From the NCBI GenBank assembly GCA_916048095.2, contig OU696585.1, forward strand, positions 2,092,371 to 2,156,370: 64,000 nucleotides of DNA, read 5' to 3'. A program made the translations under genes and the position numbers. Numbering within the stretch: position 1 is the stretch's first letter; each line of letters opens with the position of its first letter. Shown here piece by piece: positions 48,207 through 58,688 of this stretch. The notes beneath the pieces are model-generated. The model did no database searches, was not told the DNA's origin, and saw nothing but the letters and a program-made list of their open reading frames with translations. This DNA comes from Sacculina carcini. Its lineage: Eukaryota > Arthropoda > Thecostraca > Sacculinidae.

Positions 48207-50909
48207 GATCTGGGCAGTATTTGGGCACGATTCTTGAGAATCTAACGCCGGACGATGTGCGACAGCTGGTGCGCGCCGAAGACGAGTTGTGTCGTCGCGG
48301 CAAGTATGACGTCATACACACACACACATATACACACATGTATCGTAAAACGTCTATTTGAACGGCATGTAGTTCTATTTTTCAAACCTTCCCCCGTAGT
48401 GATGTTCAATTAGAGGGTGCCGTTCTATTTTTTCCACTAGCTGGTCAGAATTTTGAGAAGATACGGTAAATTTTATGGACAACAAAACAATATCCAAAAC
48501 AAACAAAACAAATACCGGGCGATTATTGGCAACTTATCACAAATTCACTGATAAAACACATTCAGTCATAGCTATTGCCAAAGGAGAAATATTCGTCCAA
48601 GTAAAGTTTAATTAGAGGTGTCGTTCAATTAGAGGTTTTACTGTATATACGCTATTGTTATAAGTCTAATCCATTTCGCTATTATCAAATTATGAATATG
48701 ACCTTGGTGAGTGATGCAGAGTTTTGTCAAGAACGTGATTAAACAAAGAGGAAACTGTAAGATTACAATAAAGTTCTGCCGTCGTGGTTTTACATCATGT
48801 TCTGTTACATATTATTGTTTATTTACGGTTACAAATTCCGCGCGATTTACATGCCTTTATTATGTACGGCTTATTCTAGCAGTCCGAAGTGTATGTGTGT
48901 GTGTGTGTGTGTATATTGGGTGTGGTGCATTAATTTAGCTTTTAGGCAGTTATTGCGCGGGAAACTGCTGTGTTTATTGTTTGACTCATGTCGACGGCAT
49001 ATGACAGTTTACACCTGTGTGTGTGTGTATTCAGCTAATTGTGCTCACGGGAAATGAGCTAGCTAGCTAGATTGTCCCGTCTTCATATACTCTTTTATCA
49101 ATTTCCCTCTTAAATGAATTTATATTTACGGCCATCACGGTTTCATTAGCTAAACAATTCCATTAATCTATACATCTGCATAAGGGAAACTATTTTACTT
49201 TACAAGATTTTACAAGATTTTACTTCAGATCCCTTCTGCACCTGTTTCTTTTCAATTTCCTGTTATGACCTCTGATATGTCTTTTATCTCATTTGATCCA
49301 ATCATTCCTCAATCAGTTTTATTCCCGTCTGTCATGTATTTATGCATAGTTGTTGAGTCGCCTCTTCTCTCTTCCAGTTTCGCTAAACACAATTTGACAC
49401 GCGTGTGTTTGTGTGTGATCGGCTAGTTTTGAGCGCATTTTCCCCAGCGCTTCCACGCACATCTACCACCAGTACATGGAGCACGGCGACTACTACTGCC
49501 GCTTGTTTGACGCGTGGGAACAGCGCTACGCCGACGACCGTGCGGCCGGGGTGCGCCGGCTTCGGCAACTGTGCAGCCAACAGCTGCATCTCAGCGTGCC
49601 CAAAAACTATCTGCGACGCAAGGTCAAATCAAATCAAATGTATTTTGCCATTCAGAACGGAACAGAAAACATAATGACAAAAGTTCGTGATTGGCGAGGC
49701 ATAAGAAGCTTTAAGGGCTTGTGCTGCCTCAAAAACAAAAGCATTTAAACAATACAATAAACACATATGTACAGGGAAACAAGATTCATCCGAGAAGGTG
49801 GCGGTGAGGACCCATCAATGTCAATCTCAATTTAATATTGTCTTATATAATGACTGTACAGTTGTTTTTTTAATTCTGACATCCTTCGTATTTTCTTCAG
49901 TGACGCCGATAAGGTCCGTGACTGAGTGGTTTTTTTCTTGAGAAATTTCGCATCCGTGCGTGTAATTAAATGAATAAATTATATGATTATAAATGTCTCA
50001 TAGGATTGGAAGGAGTGTCGCTTTCAATATTTATTTTAGTTGATGGAAACCCTTGTTGCAGTGACTCTTAACCTTATAGGAAGTACGGAAACACCACACA
50101 AGTTTCATGGACGCATTCATCGAACCATTCGTGTTTGAAGTATTATATGAGAAAAATCATAAATCACGTACGATCAAGACAGTCACACAAGTAGGCTACT
50201 ACTGAGTGGACCGAATTGCTTGCAACACAGATATCAAGGCCAAGCGATGTGGCGTGTGATTAGAACTGCAGCCAATGATGACCAAGCAGAGCTTGACGTC
50301 ACATGAATCATACGCGAGTGGGTGAACCAAACCTCCGAACCCCTGGGGTTCGATGGAACCCAGATTAAGAACCACTGGCTTGGTTTCATCTTCAGAGCGA
50401 ATTCTCATGGTGTATTAATGCGTGTATGTTTGTGGTTGTTGTTGTGACAGGTGTTCACTCCCGAGGTGATAGCGCGAGCCGAGAAAATGAGGGTGGAAAA
50501 TCTGATGGCTTCCAGCAGTGTTTCAGGCGGCTCAACAGGGTGGGTTTTTGTGTGCCCTCGCTGTGTATAACCTCGTACAATCCGCCTGTCACACAGGTTT
50601 CGTTTGCCTATTGACCAGGTTTCGTGTATTCACGCTGTTACACCATATGTGTGTTTGTGTAGGGTTAAGAAATTTAAGAAAAAGGTCAATGTGTTGAGTC
50701 CGGCCGATGCACCGGATACGGAGTCCGCAAACGCCGTAAATCGTACGGATTCGTCGGAGTCGGGCACAAATACGGGAGACACGACGCTCTGTTCCGCTCT
50801 GAACGGAGTGCCAACACCGACTGGCGCTGCCAACCAACTAGAACCCTGCGCCGACGACGGTGCTGCCATCTCGACAACGAACGGCGTCACTTTAAGTGAG
50901 CGCGCGTGA
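30959..50909 (+). CDS. TTLL4: Tubulin polyglutamylase, TTLL4-like, 13 exons
   Basis: ATP-grasp ligase that adds glutamate chains to tubulin and other substrates. Exons: 30959-31329, 31950-32116, 36216-36439, 36935-37046, 37640-37808, 38377-38479, 41222-41429, 46397-46743, 47431-48054, 48218-48303, 49427-49622, 50451-50539 and 50663-50909; phases join without a gap to 980 codons plus TGA. An in-frame TGA six bases before the ATG fixes the start. The N-terminal about 240 residues are low-complexity, with an Asp-rich segment in exon 2. The TTL domain runs from PPVINFGT (exon 3) to [10 protein letters not shown] (exons 8/9) and contains [45 protein letters not shown] and [12 protein letters not shown], the ATP/Mg ligand motifs of the family. 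[15 protein letters not shown] and FERIFPS beyond the core are TTLL4-specific. Exon 9 carries a ten-unit decapeptide repeat. A GTGAGC inside the last codons could be a donor for an alternative longer C-terminus. Confidence 0.9.
31332..31430 (+). promoter_or_regulatory. Sense CA tract at 5' end of TTLL4 intron 1
   Basis: CACACTCACATACACACACA-type sequence starts within about 30 bases of the donor at 31330. GT-rich sense tracts occur before the acceptor (31842-31858 and 31931-31942). Candidate pairing arms of an AC-GT intron; functional role is inference. Confidence 0.45.
31709..31754. repeat. (CA)n microsatellite in TTLL4 intron 1
   Basis: CA run with GCACAC interruptions. Confidence 0.9.
32909..33235 (+). 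mobile_element. Full-length tRNA-Val-like SINE in TTLL4 intron 2
   Basis: Sense orientation. The head TCTGTGGTGTAGTGGTAGCA, a CACACAAGCGGG anticodon arm with a two-base insertion and a perfect B box GGTTCGAATCC lead into the shared body, ending GTCACTTGAGGC. A short GTTGAAC occurs on both sides (32904-32910, 33230-33236) and may be a target duplication. Confidence 0.88.
34130..34840. repeat. GT/CA-rich block in TTLL4 intron 2
   Basis: Contains a pure (CA)n run at 34331-34398, an AG run near 34455-34469 and long imperfect GTGTATGT arrays to either side. No coding content. Confidence 0.85.
35842..36067. mobile_element. Mutator-like MITE with telomere-like core and 9-bp TSD
   Basis: Flanked by CACCTTATG on both sides (35833-35841 and 36068-36076). 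The ends are GGTCTAGGC ... TTCAACC, with subterminal inverted repeat AGGATTCAAGAACATT / AATGTTCTTGATTCCT (15 of 16). Between them is an array of TTAGGT / TTAGGTTAGGTTTAG units (35957-36009). A 9-bp duplication and GG-start ends suggest the Mutator superfamily. A sister copy in inverted orientation is at 53138-53308. It inserted into the repeat at 36068-36150. Confidence 0.75.
36068..36150 (+). repeat. Dispersed repeat family Z (GGTCACCGCAGGGTGGTAAT)
   Basis: Shares GCCACCGCAGGGTGGTAATA, TGCACTC, TGCTACTG and GCCTGTAATCAAT with 40656-40735 (+) and 55818-55915 (-). Copies run into AAT-type microsatellite tails, which suggests the 3' end of a non-LTR element. Confidence 0.6.
36848..36915 (+). 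repeat. LINE/SINE-type 3' tail stem-loop
   Basis: GCGCTTTTGAGACC ... AAAAGCGCGATATAAATGTC followed by TAATATAATGTAA. Stem GCGCTTTT/AAAAGCGC plus ATATAAAT is the classic L2-type 3' tail. Confidence 0.65.
37047..37639 (+). promoter_or_regulatory. TTLL4 intron 4: clear AC-GT bridged-intron candidate
   Basis: Starting 8 bases after the donor the sense strand is almost pure CA for about 395 bases (37055-37450, with GACACA and CAAACA interruptions). About 30 bases before the acceptor it has a (GT)n block (37569-37607) followed by G-rich sequence, with no polypyrimidine tract. The CA and GU arms could pair and bring both splice sites together. Arrangement seen directly; function inferred from the analogous arrangement known in teleosts. 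Confidence 0.6.
37876..38212. mobile_element. TA-flanked mariner-like MITE with internal 17-bp tandem repeats
   Basis: Left end TATCGCATTTCCCGTGTATA; reverse complement of the right end TACCGTATTTTCGCGTGTAT. Ends are TA/TA as in Tc1/mariner/pogo. The interior has about ten units of AAGAGAACATTGTGTAT (37905-38075). It lies in TTLL4 intron 5. Confidence 0.65.
38897..39188 (+). mobile_element. tRNA-Val-like SINE, 3'-truncated, in TTLL4 intron 6
   Basis: Head GACTCCGTGGAGTAGTGGTA, anticodon arm CCGCCTCACAAGCGG, B box GGTTCAAATCC (one change), then the family body to TTTCGGCTTTT. The terminal CCCGTGTAGCAGCTGTCACT is missing. Confidence 0.88.
39850..39940. repeat. CA-rich microsatellite in TTLL4 intron 6
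   Basis: CACACATACA-type array; no coding content. Confidence 0.85.
40436..40506. repeat. (GT)n microsatellite in TTLL4 intron 6
   Basis: Two pure GT blocks separated by CAGTG. Confidence 0.95.
40656..40740 (+). repeat. Dispersed repeat family Z copy
   Basis: GGTCACCGCAGGGTGGTAAT ... TGCTACTGGATTCGCCTGTA followed by ATCAATAATAATATTAATAA. See 36068-36150. Confidence 0.6.
41170..41217 (+). promoter_or_regulatory. (GT)n tract at the acceptor of TTLL4 intron 6
   Basis: An uninterrupted run of about 24 GT units ends four bases before the acceptor AG (ACAG/CCTGCT at 41221/41222). No polypyrimidine tract is present. Confidence 0.55.
41440..41758. repeat. CA-rich array at the donor of TTLL4 intron 7
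   Basis: Starts 10 bases after the donor at 41430. Its distal part (from about 41600) is duplicated at 46070-46185 on the far side of the LINE, including the non-CA marker ATGTTCAGATACACACGAAC, indicating a very long target-site duplication. Confidence 0.8.
41819..42769 (+). CDS. LINE ORF1 protein, intact
   Basis: About 316 residues from the ATG at 41819 (an upstream in-frame ATG is at 41771). An N-terminal heptad-rich coiled coil ([27 protein letters not shown]) is followed by an L1-ORF1-like RNA-binding fold: [31 protein letters not shown] and [13 protein letters not shown]. An Ala/Thr-rich segment and a basic C-terminus ([12 protein letters not shown]) complete it. Such proteins bind element RNA as trimers and act as nucleic-acid chaperones. 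The frame is uninterrupted although ORF2 is broken. Confidence 0.85.
   Translation: MDADSLKVVLETQVDVFQRAMNRVETNMQGRIVFLENMVDELRKSLEFSQHEIAELKDEVRLLNKNKQDTDKRMITIEDEKSRMMQRLDYQEDHSRKKNLRIAGLQERPQETAEQTLELVNTMIQEKLELPVATIEHAHRVGAPSAARPRNIVVRFDKFPAREAVLRNAKKLKGTKTSIYEDLCANSVARKQEQMPKLKQARMEGKIAYFRHTRLIIKEKIHPSAASSPIVSLDTPVATGAATATNNLTGSMTAACTRTSTAATEATHSPAGADMTSPIHGEPAQASGCVKWKAASATPTEAGDKPQKKQRAPKRK
42778..45761 (+). pseudogene. LINE ORF2: APE endonuclease + reverse transcriptase, broken
   Basis: Endonuclease motifs in order: [30 protein letters not shown] and SDHYPV. RT motifs: [68 protein letters not shown] and FKFLGVIVD; the tail closes with GPAIFNQLP. The frame is broken three times: a frameshift at a T run near 44215, another near an A run around 44730, and a TAA at 45009-45011. 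The copy is therefore inactive but young enough to read clearly. Confidence 0.88.
46070..46185. repeat. 3' copy of the LINE target-site duplication
   Basis: CA-rich segment that includes ATGTTCAGATACACACGAAC, CATGCATAGATACAC and GCCCAAACACAC, matching 41629-41700 almost base for base. Confidence 0.7.
46308..46376 (+). repeat. LINE/SINE-type 3' tail stem-loop
   Basis: GCGCCTTAGAGACCCGCTAG ... GGACGCTATATAAATTG then TAATGTAATG. Same tail class as 36848-36915. It sits about 20 bases before the exon 8 acceptor. Confidence 0.6.
46869..47127 (-). mobile_element. tRNA-derived SINE, head-truncated, in TTLL4 intron 8
   Basis: Family body from AAGTGGCAGCTGC to CTTCTCCGCCGGG; the tRNA-like head is missing. 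Confidence 0.85.
47604..47910 (+). repeat. 30-bp coding minisatellite in TTLL4 exon 9; 11 CCAATCA boxes
   Basis: Eleven CCAATCA heptamers start every 30 bases exactly, at 47604, 47634 and so on to 47904, inside an open reading frame. They encode about ten QSAA(T/A)NGNFD decapeptides after the tubulin-ligase core. Central units are nearly identical, edges degenerate. CCAATCAG(C/A)G is the NF-Y (CCAAT-box) consensus. Confidence 0.92.
48143..48206 (+). promoter_or_regulatory. (GT)n tract before TTLL4 exon 10
   Basis: Long GT run ending 11 bases before the acceptor CAG/TATTTG at 48218. Confidence 0.55.
48341..48645. mobile_element. TA-flanked pogo-like MITE in TTLL4 intron 10
   Basis: Left end TATCGTAAAACGTCTATTTG; reverse complement of the right end TACAGTAAAACCTCTAATTG; GAACG(G/A)CA follows on both. 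TA-bounded with CAGT-like start, as in pogo/Tigger. No transposase. Confidence 0.65.
50059..50377. mobile_element. hAT-like element remnant in TTLL4 intron 11
   Basis: Left end CAGTGACTCTTAACCT; reverse complement of the right end CAGTGGTTCTTAATCT (13 of 16). An inner segment of about 125 bases recurs at 57345-57468. The target duplication is not convincing. Confidence 0.5.
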
Positions 50910-52330
50910 TCCATATTGTAAGACACCTCCGCCGTGATTAAATCATTATGCCACTAGGCCGATATTCGACCTGACATTAGCGGTCATTCATATGAATGTC
51001 AATGAATCCTTTTTCAATTCGCCACATTCATGTGTGTGCATATGCGTGTGTGTTTTTGGATTCAATTAACGGGCATTGTTTTTGACAGAGTAACTGTTGC
51101 CTCAGCTTGTGCGTGTATGTTTATGCGTGCGTGTGTGTGTGTGTCCTTATGTGGCTGTGAGAGATTTGGGGGGGCAGAGGGGCCCTGATCTGGGCAAATT
51201 GTGAGTGAAATCCACTTGCAGTGGTCCTCTTGCAGTGTTGCATATCAGAGGTTCAACCGCGCGCACACAGTTCCTTGCAATACATTGTGCCTATGTTACA
51301 CGTGTGTGTGTGTGCGTGCGTGTGCTTAGTATATTATCGTTCGTATGCATTTGTGTACATAATACATAAACACACGAAAAACGTGCACACACACAGACAT
51401 ACAAACGCTCATATTTCGGCTGGTCTGTATTGATCGATATAAATTTGATGGATTGATCGTTGACGATACGAGACAAAATTAAAACAACCGACAAACACAC
51501 ACACACACACAAACATAATGCGAAATGATTGGAATATACAAGCGAGAAGTGATAAAAACTTGTGCGAAGGTGTTTTTGGAACTGGCGCGCATGCATACAT
51601 ACATTTACATATCTCATGAATATGCTTAACAGAATGACGCGAAAGGCCTGATGCATGTTTGTTTCAGTGCAAATGCGTAAGTGTGCTGTGTGTGTATTTA
51701 TATGAACACTTATGTGCGTGTACGTGTGTGTGTGTGTATATTTGTTCCCGGGGTTGGGTCGACAGAAACATTGGTGTTGTTCTGAAGCATGTTGTGTGTT
51801 CAGCATATATGCTCACACTTGTCGGGCGAAAAGCGCTAATTGTACTCAGCTAACACAATAGACAATCAATATTTTCTCGAGTGACTAGCACAGCGTGACA
51901 CGAAAACACACACACACACACACATCCTATTACCAAAAGAATCATTTGACTTGTGCCTGGTTTCAATTTTAGATGTATGATACAAACGCATAGCCCATAG
52001 GAAATTTGAACAACTTGATAGATTGTGAATGTGTGATATGCTTAAAACGAGGTGTAAACGAGACTTCGCACACACACACACACACAGACATACTCAAGGA
52101 ATGGCTTACGGTGAGCTAGTTAGTGAATTGGTCAAGTGTAAACACTTGTGATTATGCAGGATGCATAGCAATCGTTCATTGCAAACAAGGCAATAGCAAA
52201 GCAGTAGAGAATCTGCCAGCTCTTGAATGAGCAAAAATTTCAGCGGCAAATTCAATTAATCAACACTATTGTGATATGTGTCGTTCGATGCTGCATCTGA
52301 CCCAGGTTTCGATTGAGGCATGGCTGTCGC
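50910..52330. other. Intergenic gap between convergent TTLL4 and DGK genes
   Basis: About 1.4 kb with GT/CA patches (51301-51322, 51495-51511, 51907-51923, 52070-52086). No coding exon recognised. Both 3' UTRs should lie here, but I could not assign polyadenylation sites with confidence. Confidence 0.5.
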
Positions 52331-55300
52331 TCAAGGTTTGTTTTTAATCTCCTTGATAGCCTGCTGCAGACGCTTGATGTGTCCGATCTTGTTGACGCCC
52401 AGTTCCTTCAGGTCCCTGCAGCATACAAAGTCTCATGTGTGTATTTATCGTTAACTTTCAAAACTAAAATAACAGCAGTAGGCTTGAGCAATAGACGAAT
52501 TCTCACGTTGCCGCGAAAATTCAATGTTTTCTATCGAGAAAACATCTGGAATAAGTTGATTTCCAAGAAATTATATCGCAAGTAAGTGACGAATATGTCT
52601 TGGGTTTTCATATTATATGGAAAATATGCAGTCAAATGCTTATCAAGCATAACGTATCCATATCTGAGTACACAATGATTAATATTGTCAAAATGATGTG
52701 ACATTGATATTACAATATGCAACACAGACAATTTAAGGTGAAAAGTGAAGACAAGATTTTTGAGGTCATTTTTCTCAGCCAAAAGTGGGATATTTCAAGT
52801 GGACGTCACCGCTAGGTGGCGCTGCACTCACCTGCGCTCCAGAGCTAGCAGTTCGGCGCCACGAATGTCGTGTCGTGCAAAACTGTCGCCGTAATCGTCG
52901 GCCAGCCCGAGTGAAGCCAGCCAGTGCGTGACGTCATCGGCCTGCCAGCCTAGTACGACCGCCTTGCCGATAGGGGGCGCTGCGGTCGGCGGCAGAGAGT
53001 GCGGCCGACTGTCGCGCCGCAGTCGCAGTCGGAACATGCCGCGCGACGGACGTCGTTTTGTCTCGTCGCCATCGCCGCCACTCTTTTTAAACACACATAA
53101 GTGAATTATCAGTGAGATTTTTCAATACGGGTCATCAGGTTGAAGGTGTCGGGAATCAAGAACATTAGATTTAGAAAATTTGTTTCAACGAATTTATTTC
53201 AGTCCCAACCTAACCTAAAATCTATGAAAAAAATAGAAACGTTTTTGTGCGTTTTTAATAAATTAGCGTTTTGAATGTTCTTGAATCCTCACACACTTAG
53301 CCTAGACCCGGGTCATCACATGTATATATATATGAGTGTGTGTGTGTGTGTGTTTATGTGTGTATGTGTGTGTTTATGTGTGTGTGTGTGTGTGTGTGTG
53401 TGACGGCGTACTGTCTGAGTGTTGGTGGAGAAATAGGCCAGCGAGTGGCTGATATGCACGTGCCGCAGCTCCGATTCCACCTGATCCAGGGCGGCGCTCA
53501 GCTGCGTCTCAAAAGCAGCCTCCACACCCTGCACAAACACGCACACACACACACAAACACACACACATGAGTGATATAATTAAGAACAGTGGCGGCGCCA
53601 GGATTTTTCCGGCCGAGGAAAAAGATGCGGGGACTCAGCGAAATATGACAAACTACAAGCGAAATGTTCATTATAAGGAATTTGTTTGGGGAGGGGGATC
53701 AGGGGGTTTTGATAAATTTTGGAGGGTCTACAGCCCATTCAAGCCCCCCACCTTCACGTCGCCACTGATCAAGAATTTGTCAATCATACACCGACTAAGT
53801 AAAAACATGACTGATATCTGGTAGCATCATTTACTGCTGGGCGGACAGGGGCTGTTGGATTATAGAATTCGTCCAATGAAATTCTCCTCCGCCGGGTTTG
53901 GAACCACGGATATCCCGCTTGTGAGGCGGGTGTTGATTACACTACGCAGTCTAACAAAAATGCATAGATATGCTTGCCATATGTGAGTGGCGGTATTCTT
54001 GCAGGAAGTCGGCGGTCAGTGAATGCAGGCGTCGAACACTAATCGCCAGTTCAGTGACCGTGTCTCGACTGCATGTCTACACACACACACAAACATCATC
54101 GTCAATTTATTGGTCCTCCATAAAATGGTTCTTAAATGGCCAATTTACACGACTTTCACAGTACACATATTCGTTACACACGACACCTGAAGTGAAAACG
54201 AAAATGTAATGATAAAATAGAATACTAAAAAGTGAAATATAATCGGTGATTAAATGTCATGTCCGTAAAGATTAGGCAATTAAATACATACAAACACATA
54301 AAAATGCGCGCGTACGGGTTCAAGTACGCAAACAGACATCAATACAAACATTCAAGTATTGTAAGCAAGCCATATTTATATCGCATATATGCAGATATAT
54401 GGATAGAAATATATAAAACCAGTACATATACCACACACACACACACGCATCTACGTGCAAACGCTGAAATGTCTTGGTGTATTTGAAGGGAAACAAACAG
54501 TAATTAAAGACTTCTCAGTAACTTTTTTATTTGATATCATTGGATGACAGCGTACGAGAGAATTTTCCTAATCTCCAAACTGTGCTAATCCATCGCCTCA
54601 CATATTTCTATCAAGTAAAACAACTGTGATGTTTTCAAGCTTGTATATCATTGTGATTTAAAAAATGGTTGTTGTTGAAAATATCAAAGAAATCGTTTTA
54701 CATAAATACAGCCTGATTATTGAATACGTGTTAATATAGATAAACAAAAGAAATATGGTTATTTTCAGGCGAGCTCATTTGAGATCACCGGCAGATAATG
54801 GGCTAACAGAACAAGCATTAGTTTGACTTACGTCGGCGATGTACGGAATGGCTGCCTCGTCGCTATCCGTCCGTTTGGAGCCGGACAGCCGATGAAGCAG
54901 TGTTTGAGTGTCGGCGGCAGCGGCGGCCACCTGCGCCGTGTCTGTCGCAGGTGCGCCAGAATTGTCGTCGCACTGCGCCAACACGCACCGACAAGACCTA
55001 ACACACACACACACACATGTATATACTCGTGGGCAGTAACAATGCGTATTTGATATACCGTAAATGCTCTTTTTATCCGACACGCCGGATTATTTTACGA
55101 CCCCCTGCGTATGGTGCCGGATTATAAGAGCCTGTCGGATTATTTTTGGTCACTCCGCACGGTAGGATTGCGCAAAAACTGCAACACAAAACAATAGTGC
55201 ACTGATAACAGGGACGAGAGAAGACGCGTATCTCCACAGTGTATTGTTCTGTGTAGTAATCGCCCACGTGTCTGAGGATTGCTAAATAAACTGTTGCTGA

Positions 55301-56328
55301 ACTATAACTGAATCGTGGCTGCAGTTTCAATAAGCCTTTCCAGGAAGTGCCGGATTATTAGGGCCTGCCTGATTATTTTTCAACCCTTACCTGAGGGTAC
55401 CGGATTATTAGAGCCTGCCGGATTATTAGAGCCTGCCGGATTATCAGAGCCTGCCGGATTATTAGAGCTTGTCGGATAAATAGAGCATTTACGGTAGTCA
55501 CAATAGAAAGACATGAGCTGAACAGATAAAACAAAAGGTATCAAGTCGAAAAGATGCACAGATAGACAGAGTTTAATCGATGACTTAATTGGCTCACCTT
55601 ACATCAAGTATCAAGTAGAAAATGATTAAGCAATAAATAAAGTAGATATAGCAGTAACTTAACAAGCAATATTTTACATTAACACCCCGTAATAAATGAC
55701 TAAAGTAGTGAAAATTAGTACAAGACGAATATAATGTATATTAATATATAACTAATTCACAAATTAATACAATAATTTATAGTAAAATTTCTAATAAATC
55801 TATTATTATTACTATTAATTACAGGTAAATCCAGTAGCATGGGGGACGAGTGCAAATGCACTATTACCACCCTGCGGTGACCCCCCATGTGTACCAGAAG
55901 CACCCAAGCTATTGTTACGTTTCATACAAAAGGCTGATGTTACGCTAGAACCCAAACAGCCATGGTTCATAGCATCGAGACAGCTGACCGCACAAGATGA
56001 GTGCCGCTGTTGATAAACTCTTTTAGTAGCACTTGCTCGTCGTCGGTGAGGCTGGTCGACGCGTCGATGCCGACGATGCCGGCGGCGGTGCAGGAAGAGG
56101 CGCGCCGTCGCTGTTGATTCTGCTGTTTCTCGTGCCAAGTGCGCAACGACACCTCCAAGCCCTGACCGAACAACACACACATTTTCATTTTTCATTTTCA
56201 TTTATTGAAACATTTATATTGCGCAATCTCTACACAATGTGTCTCAGATGCGCAGACAGTACAATATTTACAATGCGGCATTGTACAAACAGACACACAT
56301 ACATGTACAAATATTTACAACGGGTACA

Positions 56329-56365
<37 letters not shown>

Positions 56366-56640
56366 TCAGCGAAAGTGCGGATATATCATTGTCTCTGACA
56401 GGTCAGCTCGCATTCTTCGGCATTCCGGCAGGTGAACATGATGTATGGGCAAAAGGACCACACGCACACATATATACAGGTATAAGCGGACATACAGGTG
56501 GAAAAAACATCGCTGACAGCCACTAATCCTTCTTCGTTTCAAAACAGGTGTTATTAACACCATGCATGACCAAAACATCACACCAACACACCCATACACA
56601 CACTCACACACACAAGCACACACAAGCATAAAACCAACCC

Positions 56641-56688
<48 letters not shown>

Positions 56689-57950
56689 ACACATACACTC
56701 AGACACATGTTTGTATGTATGTTGACACAGACGTATATTTCGGTGTTGTACAATCGTGACGCTAATGAAGCATACAGTCTCGTGTCACGCATTTTCTGGT
56801 TTTATATACCCTTTGGTCCATGCTGACCGTTGGGCTGTATTTGGATATTTGTGTCGTATCTTGGAGTTGAATTAAATGTATATTTGAGTTTTTCAACGAG
56901 CTTGTTTCTTTTCCCGGTATTTCTGGGTTGTTCAAAGTATTTACCGTCGACCAAACAAACACAGCAAATTGGTTGGATGCGTAATGATGGTACATGGATG
57001 GTTGAGTATGCTTATGCATGTATGAGGATGTGTGTGTGTGTGCCTGGGGTTGTGTGTGAGTGTGCATGTATATGTAAACATGTACATCTGTACACAATGG
57101 AGTGATATATTTATATTTGTTACGTGTTATATAACTATGTTGTAATAGGTTATGTAGCCGCGTAGTCGTTGTCATAACCATTGTCTGATTGTAATATATT
57201 CTACATCAATCATGTGCGTCTATGAGCTTGCTCGATGATGTACATTTCTGCCATTTTATAACTTGTATATTTGCATGAAATTATTGTGATGTGAAAAATG
57301 TGGCAATAAACTGAACAAACAAACAAACAAACATTCATACATGCATTCATCGAAGCGCCCGTGTTTGAAGTATTATATGAGAAAAATCACAAATCACGTA
57401 CGATCAAGACAGTCACACAAGTAGGCTACTACTGAGTGGTCCGAGTTGCTTGCAGCACAGATATCAAAATTATGATATGAAAATTGACTAAATGACTTTA
57501 TGTAGCTTGTTTTTTTTAATAATGTTTGTTTATATATGTATAACAACGAATACATTATACATTTATATATACATTTATATTTACATTACATACATTTATA
57601 CATACATTTATATATACATTTATATTATACTTATATTACATATATATTTATAATTCTGACCCGATTTCTGGCTAGCATTTGTACGCGATTTTTGTGCGTG
57701 ATTCTGATGACACCGGGAGATTGCACCCACGCCTCTCCATCCACCTCAACCGGAACACTCGCATCTCCTGACACACACACACAAGTACACAACATACACA
57801 CACACACACACAAGTACACAACATACACACATATACAAACCCCACAAACAGACATACACACACACACACATATGTAATATGTGGGGCATTAATAATGTTA
57901 TATTAACACATATAATATAACATTTTTCACATCACAATAATTTCATGCAA

Positions 57951-57988
<38 letters not shown>

Positions 57989-58634
57989 TCATATATAATG
58001 CCCTATTGAATTGTTTGTTGTTTTGATGTTGTGCTTTGTTGTTGTTGTTTTTACACCGCTGTTACTTGATGCGGAGCTGTGGTCCATACTCTTATTGAGT
58101 CTGAGCAAAATACACATTTCTTTCTTTCTTTCTTTCACACGCACATCAATCTTACACAAATCTACACACACACAAACACACATACAGCGTACAAAAAAAG
58201 AAAAAAAAAGAAAAAAAACACCCACGACCGGATTCGAACCCGGGCAGGACGACTGGCGCCGTTGGCACTCACCGAGAATGGTGATTTGCACGGTGTGACA
58301 CTGCGCAATGCGGTGCCGGTGCAGGTTGATCAGCCGACTGGCGGCCATTTGTGCCGTGCCATACGCAGCCACCACCTCTAGTAGCCGATCGTCAAAACAC
58401 GGCGCCAGAAATACACCGCTGTCAGATCGACTCGTCTTCTCGGCCGGTTGATTCTCAGGCTGTTGTTCCCCAGCTGGATGTTGTGGATGCGAGCCGCGTC
58501 GACGACCGCGTCGCCGCTCGCGACCCCAAAAATTCGTGCCGCCCATAAAACTGCCACACACAAAAACATCCACATATAGACACACACACACACACATGAA
58601 TTCATGTTGTATAGATAGACATGCGATAATGTGC

Positions 58635-58688
<54 letters not shown>

